This document shows positions 33,201-45,128 of a DNA stretch of 64,000 bases, piece after piece. The stretch is from Jaltomata sinuosa (lineage: Eukaryota > Streptophyta > Magnoliopsida > Solanales > Solanaceae): assembly GCA_003996215.1 (NCBI GenBank), contig QJPP01001825.1, forward strand, positions 186,001 through 250,000, read 5' to 3'. The notes below the pieces were generated by a model. It searched no databases, had not been told where the DNA came from, and saw only the letters and a list, made by a program, of their open reading frames with translations. A program made the position numbers and the translations under genes. Every line of letters starts with the position of its first letter. The first letter of the stretch is position 1.

Positions 33201-35779
33201 TATAACACCCCGTACCTTTCAAAACCTATGTGACTCGAGATTGTGAAGGGGTACTTTGGCCTAGAATTTGAAATGGTCAAATGTATATAAGTGTTAAGTT
33301 AAATTATAAGGAGGAGGGTTTTGAAAATGAGATAAAACAAGTGAGGTACTTGCTCGACTTATCTAAGCTCTTAGGTGACAAGTAGGTGCATCACCTACCT
33401 ACGCTAACGAACTAAGTTCCGAGGGCCGATTACGGGCAGCAACACCATGGATTATTAGACCTAATGGTAGCCCAAATGAAGCTTAAAGTTGGCCCATCAA
33501 AGCACAACCAAATCTGGCCCAAACAACTACAAAAGGTAGCCACCAATATTGACCACATTTTGACCCAAGAGAAGCCCAAAATCAGCCCCAAAACTTAACC
33601 CTTTTGAGGCCCAAGCAAAGGGTAATTTTGGCCCAAGTTTCTTGACCCATTTTGGCCCAAATATACTCAAAAAAAGTCGGCCAAAAAGGTCCCTTTATAT
33701 AGGCCATTTGCTGATCAATGTTGATCACAAAAAGCTGGAAAATTCTCTCTTATCTCATTTTCTTTTGGCAGCCCTTCTCTCCCTTTAGGGTTCTAAGAAG
33801 ACCAAGATTAATTGAAGCTTAAGGTGAGTTAAACAACTTGTTATCTTGGTATTAATCTACTACATATAGCTAGGATATCCTATGGTAAGAAAGACATGAA
33901 CTATGGCAGCCCCTTTCTTATGATTTAACACATGGAAATTGTGTAACAATTAAGAGATTTCTTCTTCTCTTGTTGGTGTATGTGTAGGGGGTACTTAAGC
34001 TTTTAAAGCATCAATAAAAAGAGGATAAAAACACACCTTCAAGTGTGGTAAGTACTCTGCCCATAATAATATTTTTGGATTGAAGTTCGGATGGACAATT
34101 GTTGTTGAATTGTTGTTAAGAACTCACGGGACGGCGATCGGAAGCCGTGGGTTCAATGTGTTGCTATTGTATTTCGGTATGGTGGGTTGTGTAGGGGATG
34201 TTTGATGTGTTTTGTATTATTGGAGGCAGTAGGTTGGTGTGTGTGTGATGTGTATTGGATAAGGGGAGAAAGGTGTGACGATACACCTTTAATTAATGCA
34301 AAATACGTAAATCTGCCCGGGAAATGTTTAGCTACTGTTTTGGGAGTGTTGCAGCAGGTTTAAGAGCTAATATTAGCTTCATTATACCCTTGTGTTGTAG
34401 ATTAACTTAATAAGGGAAAGTCCAAGTTGTGGTAAGCGCAATCTTCGGAAGGAACGAGGTATGTTAAGGCTTCTTTATTCCTTATCGGCATGAATCTAGA
34501 AATAGAACTCTAAATCTCCGAAAGAAGGAATTTGAGTATTTTGTTGTAAGAGAGCTGATTTGGTAACTCAACAAGTCTTAAGGAACTAATTTATACATTA
34601 TGGTGATTCAAGTCGCCTTCTTATAAAAATCTGATTCTTTTTGCACGAAATGTAAGTTATCCTTTTGTCAAGTTTCTTCTTTGTATTGTGATCTCTAATC
34701 AAGCTTTAGAAAGTATACAATGAAAGTTAGAAAGTCAAATCCCCATTTATATGTGTTTGGTATGTTGATTCCAACACCTAGTAAGCCAAGGCTAAAGAAG
34801 TTATCTAAATGAACCTTCATAAATAACAAGAATAGCTTTGAAGGTCAATCTAGTAATACACTTATTATGTGTGGTTTGCGTGTTAGTGTGCACCGAGGTG
34901 CTACTGCCATATTGAGGCTATTATATACATAGTGTGCACCGAGGTGCTACTGCCATATTGAGGCCATTATACACATAGTGTGCACCGAGGTGCTACTGCC
35001 ATATTGAGGCCATTATATACATAGTGTGCGCCGAGGCGCTACTGCCATATTGAGGCTATTAAATATAGGGTGCGCCGAGGCGCTGTTGTGGTTCAGTGTG
35101 GGTTATAAAGAGTGAGTTGCAGCGTGAGTTAAGGCATGTGTTGTGTTCTAAAAAGAATAAAGGAGAAAGAGCTTAACGAGTCTTACCAATTACAGTTTAC
35201 AAGTTTCATATTTTATCTTGTTCAGATTTACTACTTGCGACTTGCTTTTATGCTTCTACCTTACATGCCAGTACATTATTGTCGTACTGACGCCCCATTG
35301 CCTGGGGGCGCTGCATTCATGCCTGCAGGTCCAGACAGAAACCCAGATAGACCTCTTCAGTAGGAGTTGCGGAGTTCAACCATTTTGGTAAGCTCCATTC
35401 TTCCTGGAGCTGACGAGTCAGAGGTCTAGCTTATATTTTGACCAGGTTATGTATATGTACAGCTTATGGGTAGTCCAGGGCCCTGTCCTGGATATGAGAT
35501 ATTTTACTTACTCCTAGAGGCTTGTAGACGTGTATATGTACATCAGTGTTGGGTATGGCCTTGTCGGCCTTGTTATTAGTTATCTACTATGATAATAGCC
35601 TTGTCGGCCTTGAGTTGCTTAACTACTATTGAGCTTTCAGTGTTTCAAATTATAATTCTTAGAGACCTTGTCGGTCTCAGACCCCCAGCAGGTTCAACAG
35701 AGATACACTCTATTTTGGCACCCTCGGCCTTTTGGGGCTCCGGGTGTCGGTCATGCCTCCCATGGTTTGGGGCGTGACA
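33201..35779 (+). repeat. E5 3' LTR, 2579 bp
   Basis: It starts TATAACACC and ends GGCGTGACA. It lacks 29 bp near its start (after CCTATGTGACT) that the 5' LTR has; apart from this the two are collinear. The TSD TATTA follows at 35780. Confidence 0.95.
34887..35088 (+). repeat. 46-bp minisatellite in E5 3' LTR
   Basis: The same array as in the 5' LTR, offset by exactly the LTR distance. Confidence 0.95.
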
Positions 35780-35784
35780 TATTA

Positions 35785-36935
35785 GCTCTTAAACCTGATG
35801 CAACATTTCCAAAATAGTAGCTAAACATTTCCCGGGCAGATTTACGTATTTTGCATTAATTAAAGGTGTATCGTCACACCTTTCTCCCTTGTCCAATACA
35901 CATCACACACACACCAACCTACTGCCTCCAATAATAAAAAACACATCAAACAACCCCTACACAACTCACCATGCCGAAATACAATAGTAACACATGGAAC
36001 CCACGGCTTCCGATCGCCGTCCCGTGAGTTCTTAACAACAATTCAACAACAATTGTCCATCCAAACTTCAATCCAAAAATATGATTATGGTCAGAGTAAT
36101 TACCACACTTGAAGGTGTTTTTTATCCTCTTTTTATTTATACCTTGAAAAGCATAAGTACCCCTACACATACACCAACAAGAGAAGAAAAAATTCCTTAA
36201 TTGTTACACAATTTCTATGTGGTCAATCTTTAGAAAGGTGATGCCATAGTTCATGTCTTTCTTACCATAGGATACCCTAGCTATATGTAGTAGATTAATA
36301 CTAAGATAACAAGTTGTTTAACTCACCTTAAGCTTGAATGAATATTGATCTTCTTAGAACCATAAAGAGAGAGAAGGGCTGCCAAAAGGAAAGGAGATAA
36401 GAGAGAATTTTTCCAGTTTTTTTGATCAATATTGATCAACAAAAGGTCTGTATAAAGGGACCTTTCTGGCTGACTTTTTTAAGTATATTTGGGACAAAAT
36501 GGGTCAAGAAACTTGGGCCAAAATTACCCTTTGCTTGGGCCTCAAAAGGGTTAAGTTTTGTGGCTGAATTTGGGCTTCTCTTGGGTCAAAATGTGGTCAA
36601 TATTGGTGGCTACCTTTTGTAGTTGTTTGGGCCAGATTTGGTTGTGCTTTGATGGGACAACTTTAAGATTCATTTGGGCTACCATTAGGTTTAATAATCC
36701 ATGGTGTTGCTTCCCGTAATCGGCCCTCGGAACATAGTTCGTTAGCGTAGGTAGGTGATGCACCTACTTGTCACCTAAGAGCTTAGATAAGTCGATCAAG
36801 TACCTCACTTGTTTTATCTCATTTTCAAAACTCTCATCCTTATAATTCAACTTAACACTTATATACATTTGACCATTTCAAATTCTAGGCCAATGTAACC
36901 CTTCACATAGGTTTTGAAAGGTACGGGGTGTTACA
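35785..36935 (-). repeat. E4 3' LTR, start part
   Basis: In element orientation it starts TGTAACACCCCGTACC at 36935 and runs left to the E5 insertion. It joins 25265 once one TATTA copy is removed, giving about 2562 bp. It lacks 42 bp near its start (around 36907) that the E4 5' LTR has. Confidence 0.92.
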
Positions 36936-37208
36936 TCCTTTCCCCCTTAGAATCATTCGTCCCCGAATGAGGGTAATGCATATAGAGATATAGTCCCTTA
37001 GGATTTTTTGAAATTTCGGCAAAGTTTTCTTTATAATTGGGACTATCCAAAAACCTGAAACTCAGCAAAAGTCCAGCACGATTCCTCAAAGGGCGATACA
37101 ACTATATACAATTAAATGTAATCATTTTCACATGTTCAAACCTGATCATATTTGCATAGTAGGAAGAGTATCAAGAACATAAGAATATGACTTACCTCTA
37201 TACTATCT
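36936..37208 (-). other. E4 polypurine tract and 3' untranslated region
   Basis: The minus strand reads AAGGGGGAAAGGA directly before the LTR start (36936-36949). No coding sequence is seen between it and the integrase stop. Confidence 0.85.
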
Positions 37209-38636
37209 TCAAGTCATAAATAACTGGGGATGCTTTTTCCTCATTTCTTCCTCGGCTTCCCACGTCATTTCCTCGATATTATTATTTCTCCATAATACCT
37301 TTATCGAGGCTACTTCTTTGGTTCTGAGCTTTCTAACTTGACGATCTAGGATAGAAATTGGTACTTCCTTATAGGATAAGTCTTCAGAAAGTTGAACATC
37401 TTTGATAGGCATAATACGTGAAGGATCTCCTATGCACCTTCGTAGCATCGATACATGAAATACAGGATGGACTGTCTCCAATTCTGTAGGTAAATCTAGC
37501 TCATATACCACTTTTCCTACCCTCCGAATGATCCTGTATGGTCCAATATATCTTGGACTAAGCTTTCCCTTTTTACCAAATCGCATAACGCCTTTCATTG
37601 GCAAAACCTTTAGGAAAACCCAATCACTAATATTAAGTTCCAAATCCCGACGTCGCACATCTGCATATGATTTTTGCCTACTCTGGGCTGTTAGTAATCT
37701 TTCTCAGATTAGCTTTACCTTGTCCATTGCCTGATTAACTAGGTCTGGCCCTAATAATCCTGCTTCTCCAATTTCAAACCATCCAATCGGCGATCTACAC
37801 TTTCGTCCGTATAAAGGCTCATAAGGAGCAATTTGAATGCTTGCATGGAAGCTATTATTATAGGCAAACTCAATTAGTGGCAAATGGTCGTCCCAACTCC
37901 CTTTAAAATCTAGTACACAATCTCTTAGCATATCTTCGAGTGTATAAATAGTACGTTCAGCTTGTCAATCTGTCTGTGGATGAAAAGTTGTACTGAGACT
38001 TATTTGAGTACCTAAGCCTCTCTGGAAAGACCTCCAGAAATTTGTTGTAAATTGAGCACCCCTATCTGAAATAATTGAAATTGGGACACTATGAAGTCGA
38101 ACTATTTCACTAATATACAACTTGGCATAATCTTCAGCAGTATAAGTTGTCATGACTGGCAAAAAGTGAGCTGATTTTGTAAGTCTATCTACAATCACCC
38201 ATATGGAATCATACTTTCGATAAGTACGGGGTAATCCTATAATAAAGTCCATGTTGATCACCTCCCATTTCCAGGTAGGTATCACTATACTTTGAGTTAG
38301 ACCTCCGGGTCTCTGGTGTTCAATTTTTACCTGTTGACAATTCGGGCATTGGGCTACAAACTCTGCAATATTTCTCTTCATATTATTCCACCAATACATC
38401 TGTCGAAGATCATGATACATCTTCGTCGCTCCCGGATGGATTGAATAGCGCAAATAGTGAACTTCTGCCAAAATTTTCTCCCGAAGCTCCCCGACGTTAG
38501 GTACACATAGACGACCTTGATATCTCAGAACCCCATCTTCCTTAAGCTCTATTAGTGGTTGCTTCTGTTGTGGAATTTCCTCCCTCAATCTTACTAATTC
38601 TGGATCATCATATTGTCTTTCCTTTACCTCTGTCAT
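37209..38636 (-). pseudogene. E4 integrase and chromodomain-like C-terminus
   Basis: From 38636 leftward: zinc-binding region (YSIHPGATKMYHDL, CPNCQQVK), catalytic core (MDFIIGLPRTYRKYD, IISDRGAQFTTNF), then a TGA replacing the glycine codon in HPQTD(G)QAER at about 37964. The rest continues to 37704, with a TGA in place of an arginine codon near 37707. The last part to 37209 holds GPYRIIRRVGKVVYELDLP and the chromodomain-like VLWRNNNIEEMTWE. Closely related to E5. Confidence 0.93.
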
Positions 38637-40140
38637 AAGTGAGGATTCCGCTGTGCTTTGAATAACTACTCCCCCATTACCTTGATCTAGTAGTCAAACC
38701 TGCAAATTAGCTAACTGATGTAGTTCTCTTGTCATCTAAATCTTTCTATTTTCCACGTGGCTCAAGCTTCCCATGGATTTGCGGCTAAGTGCATCGGCCA
38801 CTACATTGGCCTTCCCTGGATGGTACAAAATATCTACCTCATAATCCTTTAGTAACTCTAGCCACCTTCTTTGCCTTAGGTTTAAATCCTTCTATTTGAA
38901 TAAATATTGTAGACTTTTGTGGTCCGTAAACACGTCTACATGGACTCCAAACAAGTAATGGCGCCAAATTTTCAAGGCAAATATAACTGCTGCCAATTCA
39001 AGATCGTGAGTAGGGTAATTTTGTTCGTGCTTTCTTAGTTATCTCGAGGCATAGGCAATAACTTTACCATGTTGCATTAAAACGCAACCCAATCCAATCC
39101 TTGAAGCATCACAATAAAAAACATAACCTTCCGTGCCCTTTGGCAGAGTTAAGAGAGGTGTTGAAGTAAGTCTGTCCTTCAACTCCTGAAAACTCTGCTC
39201 ACATGCATCAGACCACTGGAACTTGGAAGCTTTATGAGTCAACTTTGTCAATGGTGCAGATATAGAAGAAAATCCTTCCACAAACCTCCAGTAATAACCT
39301 GCTAAGCCCAAAAAACTACGGATCTCTATAACATTCAAGGGCCTCGGCCAATTCTTTACTGCTTCAATCTTTTGGCCGCCAGCTCTAATACCTTTGTCTG
39401 TAATTATATGGCCAAGAAAAGTCACTGAAGTCAACCAAAACTCACATTTGGAGAACTTCGCATATAATTTATGATTCTGAAGTGTTTGCAATACTGCACG
39501 TAAATGATCAACATGTTCGGCTTTGGACCACGAGTAAATCAAGATATCGTCAATAAATACGATCACGAATACATATAGGAATGGCTTGAAGACACGATTC
39601 ATTAGGTCCATAAAAGCCGCTGGGGCATTAGTAAGCCAAAAAGACATTACAAGAAATTCAAAGTGGCCAAACCTTATCCTAAAGGCTGTTTTTGGAACAT
39701 CTACCCCTTTAACACGTAACTGGTGATACCCCGACCGAAAGTCAATCTTTGAGAAACATTTGGCGCCTTGCAACTGATAAAAAAGGTCATCAATCCTTGG
39801 AAGCGGATACTTATTCTTGATTGTAACTTTGTTCAGTTGTCGGTAATCAATACACATTCTCAAGGACCCATCCTTCTTACGAACAAACAAAACTGGTGCA
39901 CCCCATGGCGATGTACTAGGCCTAATGAAACCTTTTTCGAGTAGATCCTTTAACTGTTCCTTTAACTCTCTTAATTCTGCAGGAGCCATCCTGTAAGGGG
40001 GAATTGATATTGGCTGAGTATCTGGGAGTAGGTCAATGGCAAACTCAATTTCCCTTTCTGGAGGGATTCCTGGAAGCTCATCCGGGAATACATTTAGAAA
40101 TTGACTCACCACGGGAACCGATTGAAGAGTCGCTGGTCCA
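38637..40140 (-). pseudogene. E4 reverse transcriptase and RNase H
   Basis: The open frame 40112-39039 covers the whole RT: ISIPPYRMAPAELREL, LFVRKKDGSLRMCIDYRQL, VFIDDILIYSWSKAEH (Asp pair present) and LGLAGYYWRFVEGFSS. MSFGL is MSFWL here because of the extra T relative to E5. RNase H begins YCDASRIGLGCVLMQHGKV; the part at about 39039-38640 (DHKSLQYL-type text, ADALSRKSM) has several stops. Confidence 0.92.
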
Positions 40141-40331
40141 TCCTCTGTGCTTCTTACTCAGACTAAATGATAAATATTGAATTTAGAAATCTTTTTCTGG
40201 GCCTTAAGGTAGGAAATAAACCTACCCCTTGGCGTGGCAGCATTACCTTTCCAATCTAGGATTGTCTCTTCTGGAAAATAGAATTTGACAACCTTATTTC
40301 TACAATCGATATTAGCATAACATGCAGTTAA

Positions 40332-40630
40332 CTAGTCCATGCCCATAATTACATCTAAGTCAGTCATATCTAATTCGATTAGATCAGCTGAAGTGAGGCG
40401 GTCATAAATCCACACTGCAAAATCTCGATAAACTCGTCTAGCTATAACAGATTCACCAACGGGCGTAGATACAACAAAGGGTCTAGGCAACAATTCAGGG
40501 CCTGCCCCCAACTTACCAGCAATGAGCAGGGTAACATATGAAAGAGTAGAGCCAGGATCTATAAGTGCATAAACAGCATGAGTAAATATAGTCAATGTAC
40601 CTGTAACAACATCAGGTGACGATTCAAAGT
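40332..40630 (-). pseudogene. E4 aspartic protease
   Basis: It contains DVVTGTLTIFTHAVYALIDP and GSTLSYV, the DPGS-type active site, and ends at VIMGMD followed by a stop where E5 has tryptophan. The region 40140-40331 links it to RT and has one more stop-bearing segment. Confidence 0.9.
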
Positions 40631-40639
40631 CCTGGCGAC

Positions 40640-41882
40640 CGGCTAGAGCATAAGTGCGATTCTGACCACTACCTGAACTGGATGCTCCTCATCCTCCTCT
40701 ACCTCTACCATGACCTGATGTAGCCTGATGGCCTTTCCTAGGGGGATGAATAGTAGATGAAGAAGCTGCCATCGACCTAGTAGGCTGGGATATCTCACCC
40801 CTACCTCTACTAGGACAGTCTCGCATAAAGTGACCAGGATTCCCACATGACTAACAAGTATCTGAACCCAGGCGACATATCCCAGGATGCCTCCTACCGC
40901 ACTGAACACAAGGTGGAAAATGTAGCCTCATCTGACCTGAATGCCCCTGGAGATAGGAACTGAATGCACCTGAACTGTGGCCTGGTCCAGTCTGAGAAAA
41001 ACGATCATACCTCTGCCTTTGCAATTGATATGGGGCACCACTAGTAGGGTGGGGCAATCTCCTATAAAAATGTGGCCTAACATTACCTCGTGGCTCTACA
41101 TAGGACACAATAGATCTAGCCCTCTTATTCTGATCCCTTTCTAGGCTTTGGTTATCGGGGGCGTACCTGGAAAATGAATTAAACCTTAGGCTGTACTGTC
41201 GAACATTCATATTCCTGCCTAAGGGCTAGAAATTGATCAAGTCTGGCCTCTCGAACCTCCTGTGGAAGATAGTGAGCTAGGAAGGCCTCTGAAAATTCCT
41301 CCCATTCACCTGGGGGTGCATTTGATCCCCTAGACCGATGCCAAGCCTCGAACCATAAAATGGCCACATCTCATAACCCAAAGATGCAAACTCCACTGCC
41401 TCTACTACTGTTGCATGCATGAATCAAAGTACTCGATAAGTCTGATCAATAAACTCCTGAGGATCCTCACGTGGGTCAGAGCCTGTAAATATAGGAGGAC
41501 TTAGGCTGATAAATTCTCGAGCCCTAGAACTTTCTGATCCACCTGACCTAGCACTCGCTGATGCCCCAATTTGTTGTTGTTGTGTGGCTACCATCTAGGT
41601 CAATAATCGAACAACACTCCTGATGTCCTGGTCCTCAGCTTCAGGTGGAGGAGCTACAGGTGCTGGTTCATCTCTAGCTATCTCAGATGCCACTGGAGCA
41701 GATGGGGTCAGGGGTACTGGATCCCCTCTAGTCTCATCAGGTACTTGATGAACTGGGATCTCTTGTGTCGGTTATTCACTTTGAGCCTCAAATCTATCCA
41801 ATCGGATAGGCGGGGAACGACTAGTACCTTCCCCCGTATCCGTGCCAACCTGTCGGCTACTCATTTGTCTGGTCACAGGCAT
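40640..41882 (-). pseudogene. E4 gag with an internal deletion
   Basis: It starts at the ATG ending at 41882 (MPVTRQMSSRQVG), two bases after CAG of an acceptor-like TTGTTTACAG. Gag domain, basic region and zinc knuckle are in the order of E5. The segment after RYAPD (near 41158) lacks 54 codons present in E5, an in-frame 162-nt deletion between short repeats (GATA). The first zinc-knuckle tyrosine codon is a stop near 40851. Other stops lie around 41180-41600. Confidence 0.9.
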
Positions 41883-42097
41883 TTCTGTAAACAAGGAATA
41901 GAAAAACATGAATTAGACTTCAAACATCTTATGACCTCGCTCTATTGCACGATCTAGCAAATGAAAGAAGGATAACAATTCCTAAATGTCCCGTAGCCTC
42001 ATAATTATAGGTATGGTGCACAACACACCCATAAGAAAGACTCTACTAGACACGTCTTGTAGACTCCCTGGGATTCGACGTGCTCTGATACCAAGTT
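41883..42097 (-). other. E4 gag leader and PBS
   Basis: The PBS at 42082-42093 (minus) reads TGGTATCAGAGC. The leader is about 200 nt, as in E5. Confidence 0.9.
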
Positions 42098-44674
42098 TGT
42101 CACACCCCAAACCATGGGAGGCATGATCGACACCCGGACACCCAAAGGCCGAGGGTGACAAAATAGAGTGTATCTTTATTGAACCTGCTGGGGGTCTGAG
42201 ACCGACAAGGTCTCTAAGAATAGAAATTTGAAACACTGAAAGCTCAATAGTAGGTAAGCAACTCAAGGCTGACAAGGCTATTATCATAGTAGATAGCTAA
42301 TAACAAGGCCGACAAGGCCATACCCAACATTGATGTACATATACACGTCTACAAGCCTCTAGGAGTAAGTAAAAAATCTCATAACTAGGACAGGGCCCTG
42401 GACTACCCATAAGCTGTACATATACATAACCTGGTCAAAATATAAGCTAGACCTCTAACTCGTCAGCTCCAGGAAGAATGGAGCTTACCAAAATGGCTAA
42501 ACTCTGCAACTCCAACTGAAGAGGTCTATCTGGGTTTCTGTATGGACCTGCAGGCATGAATGCACTACCCCCAGGCAATGGGGACATCATTACGACAATA
42601 ATGTACTGGCATGTAAGGTAGAAGCATAAAAGCAGGTCGCAAGTAGTAAATCTGAACAAGATAAATATGAAACTTCTAAACTGTAATTGGTAAGGCTCGT
42701 TAAGCTCTTTCTCCTTTATTCTTTTTAGAATACAACACATTCATTAAATCACACCACAACTCACTCTTTATAACCCACGCTGAACCAGAATAGCGCCTCA
42801 GTGCACCCTATATGTAATAGCCTCAATTGGCAGTAGCGCCTCGGCACACACTATGTATATAATGGCCTCAATATGGAAGTAGCACCTCGGTGCACACAAT
42901 GTATATAATGGACTGAATATGGCAGTAGCCGCTCGGTGCACACTATGTCTATAATAGCCTCAATATTGCAGTAGCACCTCGGTGCACACTAACACCCAAA
43001 CCACTCATAATAAGTGTATTACTGGATTGACCTTTAAAGCTATTCTTGTTATTTATGAAGGTTCATTTAGATAACTTCTTTAGCCTTGGCTTACTAGGTG
43101 TTGGACTCAACATAACAAACACATATAAATGGGGATTTGACTTGCTAACTTTCCTTGTATACTTTCTAAAGCTTGATTAGGGATCACACTACAAAGAAGA
43201 AACTTGACAAAAAGATAACTTACGTTTCGTGCAAAAAGAATCAGATTTTTATAAGAAGGAGACTTGAATCACCATAATGTATAACTTAGTTCCTTAAGAC
43301 TTTTTGAGTTACCAAATCAGCTCTCTTACAACAGAATACTCAAATTTCTTCTTTCGGAGATTTAGAGTTCTATTTCTAGATTCATGCCGATAAGGAATAA
43401 AGAAGCCTTAACATACCTCGTTCCTTCCGAAGATTGTGCTTACCAGAACTTGGGCTTTCATTTATTAAGTTAATCTACAACACAAGGGTATAATAAAGCT
43501 AATATTAGCTCTTAAACCTGATGCAACCTTTCCAAAATAGTAGCTAAACATTTCACGGGCAGATTTACGTATTTTGCATTAATTAAAGGTGTATCGTCAC
43601 ACCTTTCTCCCCTGTCCAATACACATCACACACACACCAACCTACTGCCTCCAATAATACAAAGCACATCAAATATCCCCTACACAACTCACCATGCCGA
43701 AATACAATAGCAACACATGGAACCCACGACTTCCGATCGCCGTCCCGTGAGTTCTTAACAACAATTCAACAACAATTGTCGATCCGAACTTCAATCCAAA
43801 AATATGATTATGGTCAGAGTAATTACCACACATGAAGGTGTTTTTTATCCTCTTTTTATTGATGCCTTGAAAAGCTTAAGTACCCCTACACATACACCAA
43901 CAAGAGAAGAAGAAATCTCTTAATTGTTAGAAAGGTGATGCCATAGTTCATGTCTTTCTTACCATAGCATACCCTAGCTATATGTAGTATATTAATACCA
44001 AGATAACAAGTTGTTTAACTAACCCTAAGCTTGAATGAATCTTGATCTTATTAGAACCCTAAAGAGAGAGAAGGGCTTCCAAAAGGAAAGGAGATAAGAG
44101 AGAATTTTTCCAGTTTTTTTGATCAATATTGATCAACAAAAGGTCTGTATAAAGGGACCTTTTTGGCCGACTTTTTTGAGTATATTTGGGCCAAAATGGG
44201 TCAAGAAACTTGGGCCAAAATTACCCTTTGCTTGGGCCTCAAAATGGTTAAGTTTTGTGGCTGATTTTGGGCTTCTCTTGGGTCAAAATGTGGTCAATAT
44301 TGGTGGATACCTTTTGTAGTTGTTTGGGCCAGATTTGGTTGTTCTTTGATGGGCCAACTTTAAGATTCATTTGGGCTACCATTAGGTCTAATAATCCATG
44401 GTGTTGCTGCCCGTAATCGTCCCTCGGAACTTAGTTCGTTAGCGTAGGTAGGTGATGCACCTACTTGTCACCTAAGAGCTTAGATAAGTAGAGCAAGTAC
44501 CTCACTTGTTTTATCTCATTTTCAAAACCCTCATCCTTATAATTTAACTTAACACTTATATAAATTTGACCATTTCAAATACTAGGCCAAAGTAACCCTT
44601 CACAATCTCGAGCTCAAATACCTTCGTCGATATTTACTTAGTCACATAGGTTTTGAAAGGTATGGGGTGTTACA
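42098..44674 (-). repeat. E4 5' LTR, 2577 bp
   Basis: In element orientation it starts TGTAACACCCC at 44674 and ends GGTGTGACA at 42098. The 46-bp-type repeats lie at about 42785-43000 with more variation than in E5. It keeps the uninterrupted form of the E5 target (AGCTAATATTAGCT near 43499-43512) and the 42-bp segment missing from the 3' LTR. Confidence 0.93.
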
Positions 44675-44679
44675 CTCCA

Positions 44680-44867
44680 TCCTTTTCAATTACTTCATAC
44701 TTCACTCATTTTAAGCTATTTTTGGGTCCATTTCCTTGTTTTCAATCTTTGATCATAAGTACCTGCATAGACATCAATAAAGGCCATAAGAACCTCTAAA
44801 TCTATTCAAAACATAACAATAACTCATGGATAAAGGCTCAATAAGTTGGTAGATTACCGACTTATCA
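44680..44867 (-). repeat. E3 5' LTR, right part
   Basis: These 188 bp carry the LTR start TGATAAGTCGG at 44867. They continue the sequence broken at 23854 and match 15360-15551 of the 3' LTR. The E3 target duplication CCTAT follows at 44868-44872. Confidence 0.92.
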
Positions 44868-45128
44868 CCTATCGCAGGGTTATGAAGGTGTTATCATGAC
44901 CTAATTTTTGGTCGTGATAGAGTGGTATAAGAGATCCTGGTTTATCAGTATCGCTAGTACAAGAGCAAAGTGTCTAGTAAAGTATCGTGAATCAGTACGA
45001 TGATGTATGTATCATATCTGCAAGAGGCAACAGGGAATTCCTAGGAAAGATTCCATCTTGTTTGATTCCTTATCATGCATCCTTGAACTTATCAACTTAT
45101 AAGTATCTTTTGTTTCACCCTTTCTCAG
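44868..45128 (+). other. E7 LTR end, PBS and gag leader
   Basis: The LTR ends TTTTTGGTCGTGATA at 44919. The PBS at 44923-44937 reads TGGTATAAGAGATCC, the initiator-Met type with one change in TGGTATCAGAG. A leader of about 205 nt ends CACCCTTTCTCAG at 45128, directly abutting the ATG. Confidence 0.8.

Larger units (their letters stand above)
25266..35779 (+). mobile_element. E5: young chromovirus-type element, 10.5 kb, with TA...CA termini
   Basis: Complete structure: 5' LTR, PBS, gag-pol, polypurine tract, 3' LTR, flanked by TATTA at 25261-25265 and 35780-35784. The uninterrupted site is seen in the E4 5' LTR near 43500. The LTRs differ by a 29-bp indel and roughly 15 substitutions by eye in 2.6 kb, so insertion is recent relative to the others. 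Both LTRs begin TATAACACC instead of TGTAACACC. Two stops and one frameshift break the polyprotein. Confidence 0.95.
23855..44674 (-). mobile_element. E4: chromovirus-type element with complete LTRs, hosting E5
   Basis: On the minus strand: 5' LTR (44674-42098), initiator-Met PBS, gag, protease, RT, RNase H, integrase with chromodomain-like end, polypurine tract and 3' LTR (36935-35785 plus 25265-23855). TSD CTCCA at 23850-23854 and 44675-44679. Without E5 the element is about 10.3 kb. Several stops and one gag deletion show it is older than E5, of the same family. Confidence 0.92.
14052..44867 (-). mobile_element. E3: Athila-type element with gag and ORF3 but no pol, split by E4 and E5
   Basis: On the minus strand: 5' LTR (44867-44680 plus 23854-22546), PBS, gag, pol-end motif, leader, ORF3, 3' non-coding region, polypurine tract and 3' LTR (15551-14052). 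Flanking CCTAT duplications at 14047-14051 and 44868-44872 prove an intact insertion into E7. Without the nested E4/E5 the element is about 10.0 kb. Protease, RT, RNase H and integrase are absent: gag passes directly into the conserved sequence that normally follows the pol stop. Confidence 0.9.
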
